From NCBI GenBank assembly GCA_903848655.1, contig CAINGT010000125.1, forward strand, positions 1 to 33,185: 33,185 nt of DNA. Direction: 5' to 3'. The stretch comes from an uncultured Sphingomonadales bacterium. Its GTDB lineage: Bacteria; Pseudomonadota; Alphaproteobacteria; Sphingomonadales; Sphingomonadaceae. Of this stretch, positions 18,303 to 27,013 are shown piece after piece. The stretch's first letter is position 1. Every line of letters begins with the position of its first letter. The notes under the pieces are model-generated. The model saw only the letters and a program-made list of their open reading frames with translations, did not search any database and had not been told where the DNA came from. The position numbers were made by a program, and so were the translations under genes.

Positions 18303-19639
18303 GCGGCTTTGAATTCGGGCGCAATCCCGATGATCTGAAGGGCGAAGTAACCCGTGGCGCGCCAGCGCTGGTGGTGGTGCCCGACATGCGGCAAAAATCT
18401 GGGCTCGATGCCGATGCGCGGCTGGAAGAAGCCTGTGGGCTGGCGCTGGCAATTGGGCTGCATGTGGTCGATACGCTGGTGCTGCCGATCCGCCAGGTGC
18501 GCCCGGGCACGCTGTTCGGCGAAGGGCAAGTGGACAAGATCGGCGTCGCCTGCACCCAGGCTGAGGCCGATCTGGTGGTGGTCGATGGCGCGCTATCGGC
18601 GATCCAGCAGCGCAATCTGGAACAGCGGCTAGGCCGCAAAGTGATCGACCGCACCGGGTTGATCCTTGAAATTTTTGGCGAACGCGCCGCCACTGCCGAA
18701 GGGCGGTTGCAAGTCGAACTCGCACATCTCGACTATCAGGCTGGTCGGCTGGTGCGGTCATGGACTCACCTTGAACGCCAGCGCGGCGGGTTTGGCTTTC
18801 TTGGCGGGCCGGGTGAAACGCAGATTGAGGCTGACCGACGCCTGATCCGGGGCCGCATGGCGCGCATCCGGCGCGAATTGGAACACGTGCGCCGCACGCG
18901 CGGTCTGCACCGCGAACGCCGCCAACGCGCGCCGTGGCCGGTCATCGCGCTGGTTGGTTATACCAATGCCGGCAAATCGACGCTGTTCAACCGGCTGACC
19001 GGGGCCGATGTCATGGCGCAGGACTTGCTGTTTGCCACGCTCGATCCGACAATGCGCGCGATCCGCCTGCCGGGGGTGGACAAGGCGATCCTGTCCGACA
19101 CGGTCGGGTTCATTTCCGACTTGCCGACCCAACTGGTCGCGGCATTTCGCGCCACGCTTGAAGAAGTGACCGCCGCCGATCTGATCGTGCACGTGCGCGA
19201 TGTTTCCAACCCTGCCAGCGCCGAACAAAAGAGCCAAGTCGAAGCGATTTTGGCCGATCTGGGCGTCATCAGCGCCGATGGAACCGGCGTGCCGATGATC
19301 GAGGCGTGGAACAAGCTCGATCTGCTTTCGCCCGATGACCGTGCGATGCGGCATGATCTGATCGCGCATGGTGTGCCCGAACGCCAGGCTGTGGCGGTTT
19401 CGGCGGCAACGGGTGAGGGGGTTGCCACGTTGGTCGAAGCGCTTGGCGCGCTGCTGACCGGCGGGGCGCTGACGCTCGATCTGACGCTGGCAATGGCCGA
19501 AGGGCAGAAACTGGCATGGCTTCACGCGCATGGCGAAGTGCTGTCGGAACACGCGGCGCAAGATGCCGACGATTTGCCCGCCACCCGCATTCGCGTCCGG
19601 CTAACCCCGCGCGAATTGGGCCGGTTTCAGCACTTGTGA
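18299..19639 (+). CDS. hflX: GTPase HflX
   Basis: HflX is a ribosome-associated GTPase that splits stalled or heat-damaged 70S ribosomes; hfq-hflX is a classic neighbouring pair. The 446-residue protein has the N-terminal HflX domain, a coiled region with [13 protein letters not shown] (169-181) and a long basic helix, then the G domain with G1 GYTNAGKS (220-227), G3 DTVGF (267-271), and G4 as NKLD in EAWNKLDLL. It starts within the hfq stop (ATGA). It ends 19 bases from the convergent mazG stop, leaving no room for a long separate terminator. Confidence 0.95.
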   Translation: MSGFEFGRNPDDLKGEVTRGAPALVVVPDMRQKSGLDADARLEEACGLALAIGLHVVDTLVLPIRQVRPGTLFGEGQVDKIGVACTQAEADLVVVDGALSAIQQRNLEQRLGRKVIDRTGLILEIFGERAATAEGRLQVELAHLDYQAGRLVRSWTHLERQRGGFGFLGGPGETQIEADRRLIRGRMARIRRELEHVRRTRGLHRERRQRAPWPVIALVGYTNAGKSTLFNRLTGADVMAQDLLFATLDPTMRAIRLPGVDKAILSDTVGFISDLPTQLVAAFRATLEEVTAADLIVHVRDVSNPASAEQKSQVEAILADLGVISADGTGVPMIEAWNKLDLLSPDDRAMRHDLIAHGVPERQAVAVSAATGEGVATLVEALGALLTGGALTLDLTLAMAEGQKLAWLHAHGEVLSEHAAQDADDLPATRIRVRLTPRELGRFQHL

Positions 19640-19658
19640 CGCATGGCAGGGGGCGTGG

Positions 19659-20435
19659 TTATTCCCCCGCCTTGACCGCCTGCCACAGCGCCTCGAGCGC
19701 GGCGTCGTCGTGCCCGGCCAAATCGCCCCCTGCCAGCGCCTCCATCGCGCGGAACCGGCGTTCGAATTTGGCATTGCCGTGGCGCAGCGCGTCTTCAGCA
19801 TCGATCCCGTGCGCGCGCACCAGATTGACCGCCGCAAACAGCAAATCGCCTGCTTCTTCAAAGCGATGGGCCGCGTCTTTCGCATCGGCCAGTTCGGCGA
19901 TTTCTTCGGCCAGTTTGGCGGCAGGACCGGCCAGATCGGGCCAGTCGAAACCGATCCGGGCGGCGCGCTTTTGTAGTTTTTCGGCGCGCATCAATGCGGG
20001 CAGGGCCAAGGCCACGCCATCGAGCGCGCTGCTCGCGCCTTTGGCCCGGCGCTCGGCGGCTTTGGCATTTTCCCAACGCTCGGGGCGCGACTGACCGGCG
20101 GCATCCGCGCCGCCAAAAATATGCGGATGGCGCGCTTCCATCTTGTCAGCAATCGCAGCGGCAACATCGGCAAAGCCAAAATGCCCGGCTTCTTCGGCGA
20201 TGCGGCTGTGGAACACCACTTGCAGCAGCAGATCGCCAAGCTCTTCGCACAAACCGTTCAGATCATCGCGCGCAATCGCATCGGCCACTTCATAGGCTTC
20301 TTCGATCGTATAAGGCGCAATCGTGGCGAAATCTTGCGCGAGATCCCATTCGCACCCGCGCTGCGGATCGCGCAATCGCGCCATGATTGCGAGCAAGCGC
20401 GAGAGCTGATCGCTGGGGGCAGTCGGGGCCGTCAT
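19659..20435 (-). CDS. mazG: Nucleoside triphosphate pyrophosphohydrolase MazG
   Basis: MazG hydrolyses nucleoside triphosphates to monophosphates and pyrophosphate, clearing non-canonical nucleotides and affecting ppGpp. The 258-residue protein has two MazG-like repeats. The first shows IAPYTIEEAYEVADAI (residues 34-49) and EELGDLLLQVVFHS, supplying the EExxE and ExxD metal ligands. The second shows KLAEEIAELADAK and EEAGDLLFAAVNLVR. It is a single gene converging on hflX, with an ATG at 20435. About 97 bases upstream a repeat begins. Confidence 0.93.
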   Translation of the reverse strand: MTAPTAPSDQLSRLLAIMARLRDPQRGCEWDLAQDFATIAPYTIEEAYEVADAIARDDLNGLCEELGDLLLQVVFHSRIAEEAGHFGFADVAAAIADKMEARHPHIFGGADAAGQSRPERWENAKAAERRAKGASSALDGVALALPALMRAEKLQKRAARIGFDWPDLAGPAAKLAEEIAELADAKDAAHRFEEAGDLLFAAVNLVRAHGIDAEDALRHGNAKFERRFRAMEALAGGDLAGHDDAALEALWQAVKAGE

Positions 20436-20532
20436 TTTAGCCGGAATGCGCCAGTATTTTGGTGGTTAAACCCTGCCGTAGCTGTGGTTAATGCCATAAA
20501 TCCCCCAAGCGTATGTCTTTCCGCAATACCCA

Positions 20533-20632
20533 TAGCGGAATGCGATTAGATTCAATCGCATTCCGCTATAGAGTCTTTGTTTTCGCGTGATTTTTTGCGA
20601 AAAACCGGTTCCCACTTTTTCGCATCACGCTC
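20533..20632 (-). repeat. Mosaic palindromic intergenic repeat, copy C
   Basis: This is the cleanest unmodified copy, in the same orientation as copy A. In plus sense, hairpin 2 comes first: AGCGGAATGCGATTAGATTC followed by its AATCGCATTCCGCT arm. Then come the spacer GAGTCTTTGTTTTCGCGTGA and hairpin 1, TTGCGAAAAA with loop CCGGTTCCCAC and TTTTTCGCATCACGCTC. Compared with copy A it lacks the two 20-base arm insertions. The 97 bases between mazG and this repeat show nothing else. Confidence 0.9.
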
Positions 20633-20688
20633 CAAGCCAATTGAACCGCAAAATCCCAGCGGCGGCACGAACATCGCCTCTGTTGCGT

Positions 20689-20765
<77 letters not shown>

Positions 20766-20899
20766 GCAACGGGGGTAGCCATAGAACGTGCCATGCGGCG
20801 TTGCAAAGGGGGCTTGGCGTTTGACGCGGATTTTGGCTTGATGTCAGTTTGATAATAATGATTATGTTAAATGAGCAACCGCCGGATGCGACCCCGCGC

Positions 20900-21091
20900 T
20901 TACATCCGACCGAGGCCGAAGCGCTGTACCAGCAGCGCGGTCGCAGCGATAATCCCCAGCCAGACGAAGACCATCCATCCCAGCACCGGCCATGCGCCGG
21001 GCCGCAGCTTGCCGCGCGTAACCAGATTGCCGAGCATAAAGGTCAACATCGCGATCAGCGCAATCGCGCGCACCCAATCATCGCCGCTCAC
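20900..21091 (-). CDS. Small membrane protein of unknown function
   Basis: A 63-residue protein with two likely membrane helices: about residues 8-22 (RAIALIAMLTFMLGNLV) and 35-55 (PVLGWMVFVWLGIIAATALLV), joined by a basic loop TRGKLRPGA. It has no recognisable motif. I accept it as real because its GTG start overlaps the upstream gene's stop (GTGA at 21091-21088), the same coupling used by the preceding genes, and because its hydrophobicity pattern is coherent. The next 134 bases up to tRNA-Arg show nothing I can name. Confidence 0.65.
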   Translation of the reverse strand: MSGDDWVRAIALIAMLTFMLGNLVTRGKLRPGAWPVLGWMVFVWLGIIAATALLVQRFGLGRM

Positions 21092-21855
21092 ACCACGCGC
21101 TCCAATCCGTCGTAGCCCGGTTCAACATGATCGGGCAATTCTTCGCACAAAGCATGGTAATCCATCGATTTGTCGAGATGCGTCAGGATCGCCCGGCCAG
21201 CGCGCGCGCGTTCGGCCAGTTCCAGCGCCATCGCCAGATGCGCGTGCGTCGGATGCGGATCGCGCCGCAAGGCATCGACCACCAGCACATCGACGCGATC
21301 AAACAGCGCCACCATGTCGTTGGTAATCTCGCTGAAATCTGTCGCATAACCCACTGATTTACCGCCTTTATCGAAACGAAAACCGGTCGATTGCGCCGGC
21401 CCGTGCGGCATCTGGCAATGGCTGATGCCAAAGCCCGCGATGATCCGCACGCGGTCCAGATTATCGAGCGTGCAGATCGTGTGGTAGCCGAATTGACCGG
21501 CAAATACATACCCGAACCGCATTCGCAACCGCCGCACGGTTTCATCCGCACCATAGCCCGGCAACGGCGATCCGCGCCCCATCCGCAACGGGCGCAGATC
21601 GTCGATCCCGTGGGTGTGGTCGGCATGGTCGTGCGTCCACAGCACGGCATCGATCCGGTCAATCCCGGTGGCGAGCAACTGGCTGCGCAAATCGGGCGGC
21701 GTATCGACCAAGAGCCGGGCGCCATCATCGCCTTCGACCAGGATGGCGACCCGGCTGCGCCGGTTGCGCGGCTCTGCCGGGTCGCAGTCCCCCCAGTCAT
21801 TGCCAATGCGCGGCACCCCGGTCGAGGTGCCGCAGCCGAGCATGACCAGCTTCAC
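21088..21855 (-). CDS. MBL-fold metallo-hydrolase, PhnP-like
   Basis: A 255-residue metallo-beta-lactamase-fold protein. The metal-binding motif THDHADHTHG gives His75, His77, Asp79 and His80. The N-terminus MLGCGTSTGVPRIGNDWGDC, with its CGTS and PRIGN, is the hallmark of the PhnP/lipoate-metabolism-associated branch. LVVDALRRDPHPTHAHL and the C-terminal THLDKSMDY complete the site. The family includes cyclic phosphodiesterases; the substrate here is unknown. The start is GTG, overlapping the tatD stop by four bases (GTGA), and it passes on to the small membrane protein in the same way. Confidence 0.9.
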   Translation of the reverse strand: MKLVMLGCGTSTGVPRIGNDWGDCDPAEPRNRRSRVAILVEGDDGARLLVDTPPDLRSQLLATGIDRIDAVLWTHDHADHTHGIDDLRPLRMGRGSPLPGYGADETVRRLRMRFGYVFAGQFGYHTICTLDNLDRVRIIAGFGISHCQMPHGPAQSTGFRFDKGGKSVGYATDFSEITNDMVALFDRVDVLVVDALRRDPHPTHAHLAMALELAERARAGRAILTHLDKSMDYHALCEELPDHVEPGYDGLERVV

Positions 21856-22628
21856 AGCCCCGCCTTGGCAAACAGCGCGCGAAAATTGGCCCCAGTGGTT
21901 TCGGCCAGCGCCGCCGCGCTAACCCCGCGCAACTTTGCCACCGCTTCCAGCGTGTCGGCAACATAGGCCGGTTCGCACCGCTTTCCCCGGTGCGGCACCG
22001 GGGCCAGGAACGGCGCGTCGGTTTCGACCAGCAAGCGATCTTCAGGAATTACCGCAGCGAACGCCGCTAAGTCTTTCGCGTTCTTGAATGTCACGATTCC
22101 TGACAGCGAAATCGTCAACCCCAGATCGAGCACCGCACGGCCAAATTCGGCTGACGCGGTAAAGCAGTGGATCAACGCCGGAAACGCGCCGCTTGCCATT
22201 TCATCGCGCAGGATCGCCAGCGTATCGGCCTCGGCATCGCGGGTGTGCACGATCAGCGGAAGTCCGGTATCACGCGCCACGCCGATATGCATTCGCAACA
22301 GCGTCTGCTGCACCTGCCGGTCCGAGTGGTCGTAATAGTAATCCAGCCCGGTTTCGCCAATCGCGATCACGCGCGGATCGCCGGTCGCAGCGCGCAAAGC
22401 ATCGGCACCCAGATCGGTATGGGCATCGGCTTCGTGCGGGTGGATGCCGACGCTGGCCCAGACATCAGCGTGGCGATGCGCGGTCGCCACCACCGCCGCC
22501 CATTCGCTCGCACGTGTTGAAATATTAAGGAAACCGCGCACCCCACGCGCCCGCGCGTGATCGAGCATGGCCGCCTGCTGTTCGGCCATCCCGGCATAAT
22601 CGAGGTGGCAGTGCGAATCGATCAGCAT
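21852..22628 (-). CDS. TatD family metal-dependent hydrolase (DNase)
   Basis: A 258-residue TatD/YcfH-type hydrolase of the amidohydrolase superfamily; members act as 3'-5' exonucleases or DNases. The metal site begins with His6 and His8 (IDSHCHLD). GETGLDYYYDHSD supplies the conserved Glu, and LIVHTRDAEAD, ALIHCFTAS and LVETDAPFLAP the remaining ligands. The frame is open upstream into metG, but the ATG at 22628 gives the family N-terminus and overlaps the metG stop (ATGA). The metG-tatD-MBL order is common in alphaproteobacteria, where this gene is often placed in replication and repair clusters with holB and tmk, as here. Confidence 0.93.
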   Translation of the reverse strand: MLIDSHCHLDYAGMAEQQAAMLDHARARGVRGFLNISTRASEWAAVVATAHRHADVWASVGIHPHEADAHTDLGADALRAATGDPRVIAIGETGLDYYYDHSDRQVQQTLLRMHIGVARDTGLPLIVHTRDAEADTLAILRDEMASGAFPALIHCFTASAEFGRAVLDLGLTISLSGIVTFKNAKDLAAFAAVIPEDRLLVETDAPFLAPVPHRGKRCEPAYVADTLEAVAKLRGVSAAALAETTGANFRALFAKAGL

Positions 22629-24199
22629 CAGGCCGCATCGCCCGCAAACACGATGCGCGGAAACGCCGCGACCGGTGCCGCCAGCCGTTCGCCGCTGGCC
22701 ACGCGCGCCATATACCAGTCCGCGCGGGCCAAATCGGCAATGCCACGCTGATCGTGCGGAATGCCGATCTGGTCGAGCACGGCTTGCGCGGCAGTCGGCA
22801 CCACGGGCGCAATCGCGATGGTCAGATCGCGGATCGCCATGAACAGCGTATAGAGCACCGCGCGCATCCGCGCCGGATCGGTCTTGCGCAAGGCCCACGG
22901 CGCTTGATCATCGACATAAGCGTTGCAGGCAAACACCGCCGCCATCCACGCCTCGATCCCGGCGGAAAAATTGAGCGCGGAAAACTCGCGCGGCAGCGCC
23001 TCGCGCGTGGCCTCGGCCACTGTCGCCAGCAGCCGGTCATCGGCTTCGCAACTGGCAAAGCCGGCCAATTCGCCATCGCAATTCTTGAAAATCATCGACA
23101 GCGTACGCTGCACCAGATTGCCATAGCTGTTGGCGAGTTCGGCATTGCAGCGCGTGGCAATGGCTTCGGCGGAATAGGACCCATCCGCCCCGAACACCAC
23201 TTCGCGCAGCAGGAAATAGCGCAGCGGATCGACCCCGAATTGCGCCGCGAGGTCGAGCGGATCGGTCACATTGCCCAGCGATTTCGATTCCTTCTGCCCC
23301 CGGTTGAGCAGAAATCCGTGGCCGAACACAGCCTTGGGCAGCGCCAGCCCCGCGCTCATCAGCAGCGCGGGCCAATAGACCGTGTGAAACCGCACGATAT
23401 CTTTGCCGATCAAATGCAGATCAGCGGGCCAGAACCGGTCAAACGTCGCAGGATCATCAGGCCAGCCCAGCCCGGTCAGATAATTGGTCAGCGCATCGAC
23501 CCACACATACATCACATGCGCGGACGCTTCGCCATCATCCCCCGGCACGCGGATACCCCAGTCAAAGCTGGTGCGCGATACCGACAGATCGCGCAAACCG
23601 CCTTCGACAAAGCGCATGATCTCGTTGCGGCGGCTGTCGGGTCGGATAAAGCCGGGCTGATCGCGGTACAGCGTCAGCAGCCGGTCGGTATACGCCGACA
23701 GGCGGAAGAACCAGCTTTCCTCCACCGTCCATTCGACCGGGGTGCCTTGGGGCGACAGCTTTTGCCCGCCCTCACCCGCGACAAGCTCGCTTTCTTCGTA
23801 AAACGCTTCATCGCGGACCGAATACCAGCCTTCATAGCGCCCCAGATAGAGATCGCCATTGGCCTTTAGCCGCCGCCACAGTTCCTGGCTGGCGCGATGG
23901 TGGCGCGGCTCACTGGTGCGCAAAAATACGTCATATTCGATATTCAAAGCCGCGCACATATCAATGAAATGCTGCGACATTTCATCGGCAAGCTGCTTGG
24001 CCGGAATGCCCAGATCGCGCGCCTTTTGCGCCATTTTCAGGCCATGTTCGTCGGTCCCGGTCTGCAACCGCGCATCACGCCCGCATGACCGCTGAAACCG
24101 CACGATGGTATCGGCAGCAATCGCTTCATAAGCATGGCCAATATGCGGGCGACCATTGGGGTACGAAATCGCGGTGGTCAGATAATAAGGCTCGCCCAT
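22628..24199 (-). CDS. metG: Methionine-tRNA ligase
   Basis: MetRS charges tRNA-Met with methionine. The protein has 523 residues from the ATG at 24199; a TTG three codons earlier is possible but unlikely. The first signature is HIGH at residues 19-22 (RPHIGHAYE). The second signature reads KESKS rather than KMSKS (23279-23293). There is no zinc-knuckle cysteine cluster in the connective peptide and no C-terminal tRNA-binding domain, which fits the short MetG form common in alphaproteobacteria. The anticodon-binding segment shows NAYVDDQAPWALRK. It begins 29 bases after holB and overlaps tatD by its stop. Confidence 0.95.
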   Translation of the reverse strand: MGEPYYLTTAISYPNGRPHIGHAYEAIAADTIVRFQRSCGRDARLQTGTDEHGLKMAQKARDLGIPAKQLADEMSQHFIDMCAALNIEYDVFLRTSEPRHHRASQELWRRLKANGDLYLGRYEGWYSVRDEAFYEESELVAGEGGQKLSPQGTPVEWTVEESWFFRLSAYTDRLLTLYRDQPGFIRPDSRRNEIMRFVEGGLRDLSVSRTSFDWGIRVPGDDGEASAHVMYVWVDALTNYLTGLGWPDDPATFDRFWPADLHLIGKDIVRFHTVYWPALLMSAGLALPKAVFGHGFLLNRGQKESKSLGNVTDPLDLAAQFGVDPLRYFLLREVVFGADGSYSAEAIATRCNAELANSYGNLVQRTLSMIFKNCDGELAGFASCEADDRLLATVAEATREALPREFSALNFSAGIEAWMAAVFACNAYVDDQAPWALRKTDPARMRAVLYTLFMAIRDLTIAIAPVVPTAAQAVLDQIGIPHDQRGIADLARADWYMARVASGERLAAPVAAFPRIVFAGDAA

Positions 24200-24228
24200 C
24201 GGGGACAATCGCTTCCTTGCGGCGGGGG

Positions 24229-25191
24229 TTAAGGCGTCTCCCTAGAACGCGCCACGTCTGCCAGCAAGCCGCCGATTTCCTGCATCAGCAGCCCCGGATC
24301 GTAATTGTATGTCACCGCCTCGCCCTCCAGCGCGACCAGCGCGGCATGGGCATCGGCCAGCTCCGGGCCATGCCCCTGCCCCATCGCATCGACCAGCACG
24401 GCGCGCGCGGCGGTGAGCGCGGCGATCTGCCGCGCCGCATCGGGCCGCTGGCCGATGGCGGCGGCAAGTTCGGCGCGCAAGGCCAGTGCCGGATCGCCCG
24501 ATGCCACGATTGCCTGCATGATTTGCCACGCACGGCCCAGATCTTGCGCGGCAAAAGCCAGCGCTGCGCCGGGCGATCCCGCCCCCACTGCCAGCGCCGC
24601 CGCGCGGGTCAAGGCGTCGATCCCGCCCGCTTGCGCATCGAGCGCTGTCCCCAACTCATGCGGATCGAGCGGGCGAAACCGCAGCGCCTGACAGCGCGAC
24701 CGGATCGTTGGCAGCAAGCGCCCCGGCTGATGCACCACCAGCAAGAAAAATGTGCCGACCGGCGGCTCTTCCAGACTTTTCAGCACAGCATTGGCCGCGC
24801 CCGGTTCCAATGCATCGGCGGCATCGAACACCACCGCGCGGCGCGGCCCCAGCGTGGGCCGGGTAAACAGCCGCTGCTGCATCGCGCGCACTTGTTCGAC
24901 CGATATATTGCGCTTGGTGGCATAGGCTTTGCCCTCATCCCGCTTGCGCGCTTCGTCATCGTTTGCGGGCAGCGGGGACAACCAGTGGATATCGGGATGA
25001 TAGTGCGGCGGGGGTTGCGCGACGCCCGGTTCCGCCACCAGTTCGGCCGCAGCGGCGCGGGCAAACTTTGCTTTGCCCAGCCCTTCGCGCCCGATCAGCA
25101 TCCAGGCATGATGCATCCGCCGCCCCCCACGCGCGGCGTGCCATTCGCGCCACACCGCATCGTGCCCGATCAGCGAAAGGTCTGCGGTCAT
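24229..25191 (-). CDS. holB: DNA polymerase III delta-prime subunit
   Basis: Delta-prime is a stator subunit of the clamp loader that helps place the beta clamp on DNA. The 320-residue protein has a degenerate P-loop (LIGREGLGKAKFA), as expected for a non-hydrolysing subunit. AADALEPGAANAVLKSLEEPP and the SRC motif in TIRSRCQALRF follow in order. The four cysteines of the zinc module in E. coli HolB are not present between the P-loop and residue 75. Its ATG overlaps the tmk stop (ATGA at 25191-25188). The tmk-holB pairing is widely conserved and supports the assignment. Confidence 0.92.
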   Translation of the reverse strand: MTADLSLIGHDAVWREWHAARGGRRMHHAWMLIGREGLGKAKFARAAAAELVAEPGVAQPPPHYHPDIHWLSPLPANDDEARKRDEGKAYATKRNISVEQVRAMQQRLFTRPTLGPRRAVVFDAADALEPGAANAVLKSLEEPPVGTFFLLVVHQPGRLLPTIRSRCQALRFRPLDPHELGTALDAQAGGIDALTRAAALAVGAGSPGAALAFAAQDLGRAWQIMQAIVASGDPALALRAELAAAIGQRPDAARQIAALTAARAVLVDAMGQGHGPELADAHAALVALEGEAVTYNYDPGLLMQEIGGLLADVARSRETP

Positions 25192-25808
25192 GCGGTGATC
25201 GCCGCCATGACCCGCGCGTGCACCGCTTCGGGCGTGCCATCGGCATCGACGCGCGCAAACCGGGCGGGTTCCGCCGCCGCGAACGCGCGAAACGCCGCCG
25301 CCACGCGCGCGTGATAGGCACTATCGCGCCCGCCGATCCGGTCCGCATTGCCGCCATCGCGCGCCACCAGTCGCGCTGCCGCGAGCGCGGGATCAAGCTC
25401 GAGCAAAATCGTGCGATCCGGCATCAGCCCCAGACTGCCGATGCGGTGCAGCGTCAGCAGATCGGCATCGTCCAGCCCATTGCCACCACCCTGATAGGCC
25501 CGGCTCGAATCGAGATAGCGGTCGGTCAGCACCCATTCACCGCGCGCGAGTGCCGGGGCGATCAGCCGTTCGCCATGATCGGCGCGCGCGGCGGCAAACA
25601 GCAGCGCTTCGGCGCGCGGGCCCCATCCCGGCCCTGCGGGATCGAGCAGTAGCGCACGGATCGCCTCAGCCCCCGGCGTGCCGCCTGGTTCGCGCGTGGT
25701 GACCACGGCGTGCCCTTGCGCGCGCAAGGCTTGCGCCAGCAGGCGAAGCTGGGTCGATTTGCCCACCCCTTCCCCGCCTTCAAGCGCGATGAACCGGCCC
25801 TTTGTCAC
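25188..25808 (-). CDS. tmk: Thymidylate kinase
   Basis: Tmk phosphorylates dTMP to dTDP for DNA synthesis. The protein has 206 residues. The P-loop is GGEGVGKST (11-19). TREPGGTPGAEAIR is the dTMP-binding segment, and VLTDRYLDSSRAYQG the conserved DRY and base-binding region. The start is GTG, overlapping the stop of dacC by four bases (GTGA at 25808-25805), and its own stop overlaps holB. Translation is therefore probably coupled to a peptidoglycan gene on one side and a replication gene on the other. Confidence 0.96.
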   Translation of the reverse strand: MTKGRFIALEGGEGVGKSTQLRLLAQALRAQGHAVVTTREPGGTPGAEAIRALLLDPAGPGWGPRAEALLFAAARADHGERLIAPALARGEWVLTDRYLDSSRAYQGGGNGLDDADLLTLHRIGSLGLMPDRTILLELDPALAAARLVARDGGNADRIGGRDSAYHARVAAAFRAFAAAEPARFARVDADGTPEAVHARVMAAITA

Positions 25809-26965
25809 GTTCCGCCCTCCGCCATCGTCACCAGCCCGTCGCGCATCCGGTCAATCACCCCACCCGCGCGCACCGCCGCACCCGCCACCAGCGGCAGGCG
25901 TACCGCCGGTTGCCCCGGCGCACGCACGATCAGGCTGGCAACGACATCGCCTTTGGCAATCGGCGCGGGCAAAGGCGCGGTGTAGCGGATCGACAGCGTA
26001 TAGCGCGCGGTTTCGCCCGCCGGAACCACCACGTCATAGCCGCGCGGCGCGATCAGCGGCACCGTGCGCGCCGTGCCGCCCTGCACGCGCGCGGTGCCCA
26101 TCACCGCCCCTGCCCCCGCCACCGGCTGCGCCCGCCACGCGGCAAAACCCCATTCGGCAAAGGCGCGCGCCTCTTTCGCGCGTTCGACCGCGCGCGGGTA
26201 GCCGCCCAGCACGAACACGATGCGCCGCGTGCCGCGCACCACCGATCCGACAAAGCCATAGCCCGCTTCCCCGGTAAACCCGGTCTTGACCCCGTCCGCA
26301 CCCGGAGTGTGGCCATAAAGCGGATTGTGGTTGGCCTGTTCGATGCCGTTGAACGCGGCGCGTTCGTGGCCATAGAACCGGCGGTAGAGATCAGGATGGC
26401 GGGTGATCAGCGCGGTGGCCAATGTCGCCAAATCTGCCGCCGAGGTATACGTCTGCCCCTGATCCATCCAGCCGTTGGGTGTGTTGAAATAGCTGTCGCG
26501 CAGCCCCAGTTGCCGCGCCGCCTGATTCATCAGCGCGGTAAACCCCGGTACCGACCCGGCGATCCCTTCGGCCAGCACGACGCAACCATCGTTGGCCGAA
26601 ACAGTCACGATCCCTTCCAGCAGATCGGCCACGGTCGTGCTGCTCTGTTCCTCCAGAAACATCGTGCTGCCCACGCGGTGCCACGCGCGAAACGTCGCCG
26701 GGTTCATGACAAAACGCTGATCGAGCCGCAATTTTCCTGCCGCGATCAGTTCAAACGCCACATAGCTGGTCATGATCTTGGTCAGTGACGCAGGTACAAA
26801 TCGCCGCCGCGCATCGCGCGCAAAGAGCACTCGGCCCGAATTGACATCGACCATCGTGGCAATCGGCGCGGTCAATTCGGGCGGTGCCGCTGGATCAGCC
26901 GCCTGCCGCGCCTCGGCAGGCACCGTGCCAAGCGCAAACAAAAAGATCAAAAAGCGCCGTTTCAT
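25805..26965 (-). CDS. dacC: D-alanyl-D-alanine carboxypeptidase (PBP5/6 family)
   Basis: A penicillin-binding peptidase that removes the terminal D-alanine from peptidoglycan stem peptides. The 386-residue protein starts at the ATG at 26965 with a signal peptide (MKRRFLIFLFALGTVPAEA). The active-site motifs are SxxK at Ser60-Lys63 (PASLTKIM), SxN at Ser123-Asn125 (VSANDG) and KTG at 227-229. A C-terminal PBP5-like beta domain covers roughly 285-375. Its final segment is a candidate amphipathic membrane anchor, as in PBP5/6. The choice between dacA and dacC cannot be settled from sequence. mltB ends about 50 bases upstream. Confidence 0.93.
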   Translation of the reverse strand: MKRRFLIFLFALGTVPAEARQAADPAAPPELTAPIATMVDVNSGRVLFARDARRRFVPASLTKIMTSYVAFELIAAGKLRLDQRFVMNPATFRAWHRVGSTMFLEEQSSTTVADLLEGIVTVSANDGCVVLAEGIAGSVPGFTALMNQAARQLGLRDSYFNTPNGWMDQGQTYTSAADLATLATALITRHPDLYRRFYGHERAAFNGIEQANHNPLYGHTPGADGVKTGFTGEAGYGFVGSVVRGTRRIVFVLGGYPRAVERAKEARAFAEWGFAAWRAQPVAGAGAVMGTARVQGGTARTVPLIAPRGYDVVVPAGETARYTLSIRYTAPLPAPIAKGDVVASLIVRAPGQPAVRLPLVAGAAVRAGGVIDRMRDGLVTMAEGGT

Positions 26966-27013
26966 GACTCGCGAATAGCCGCCCCCGCCGCGTATCGCCA
27001 GCACGCCCACCGC

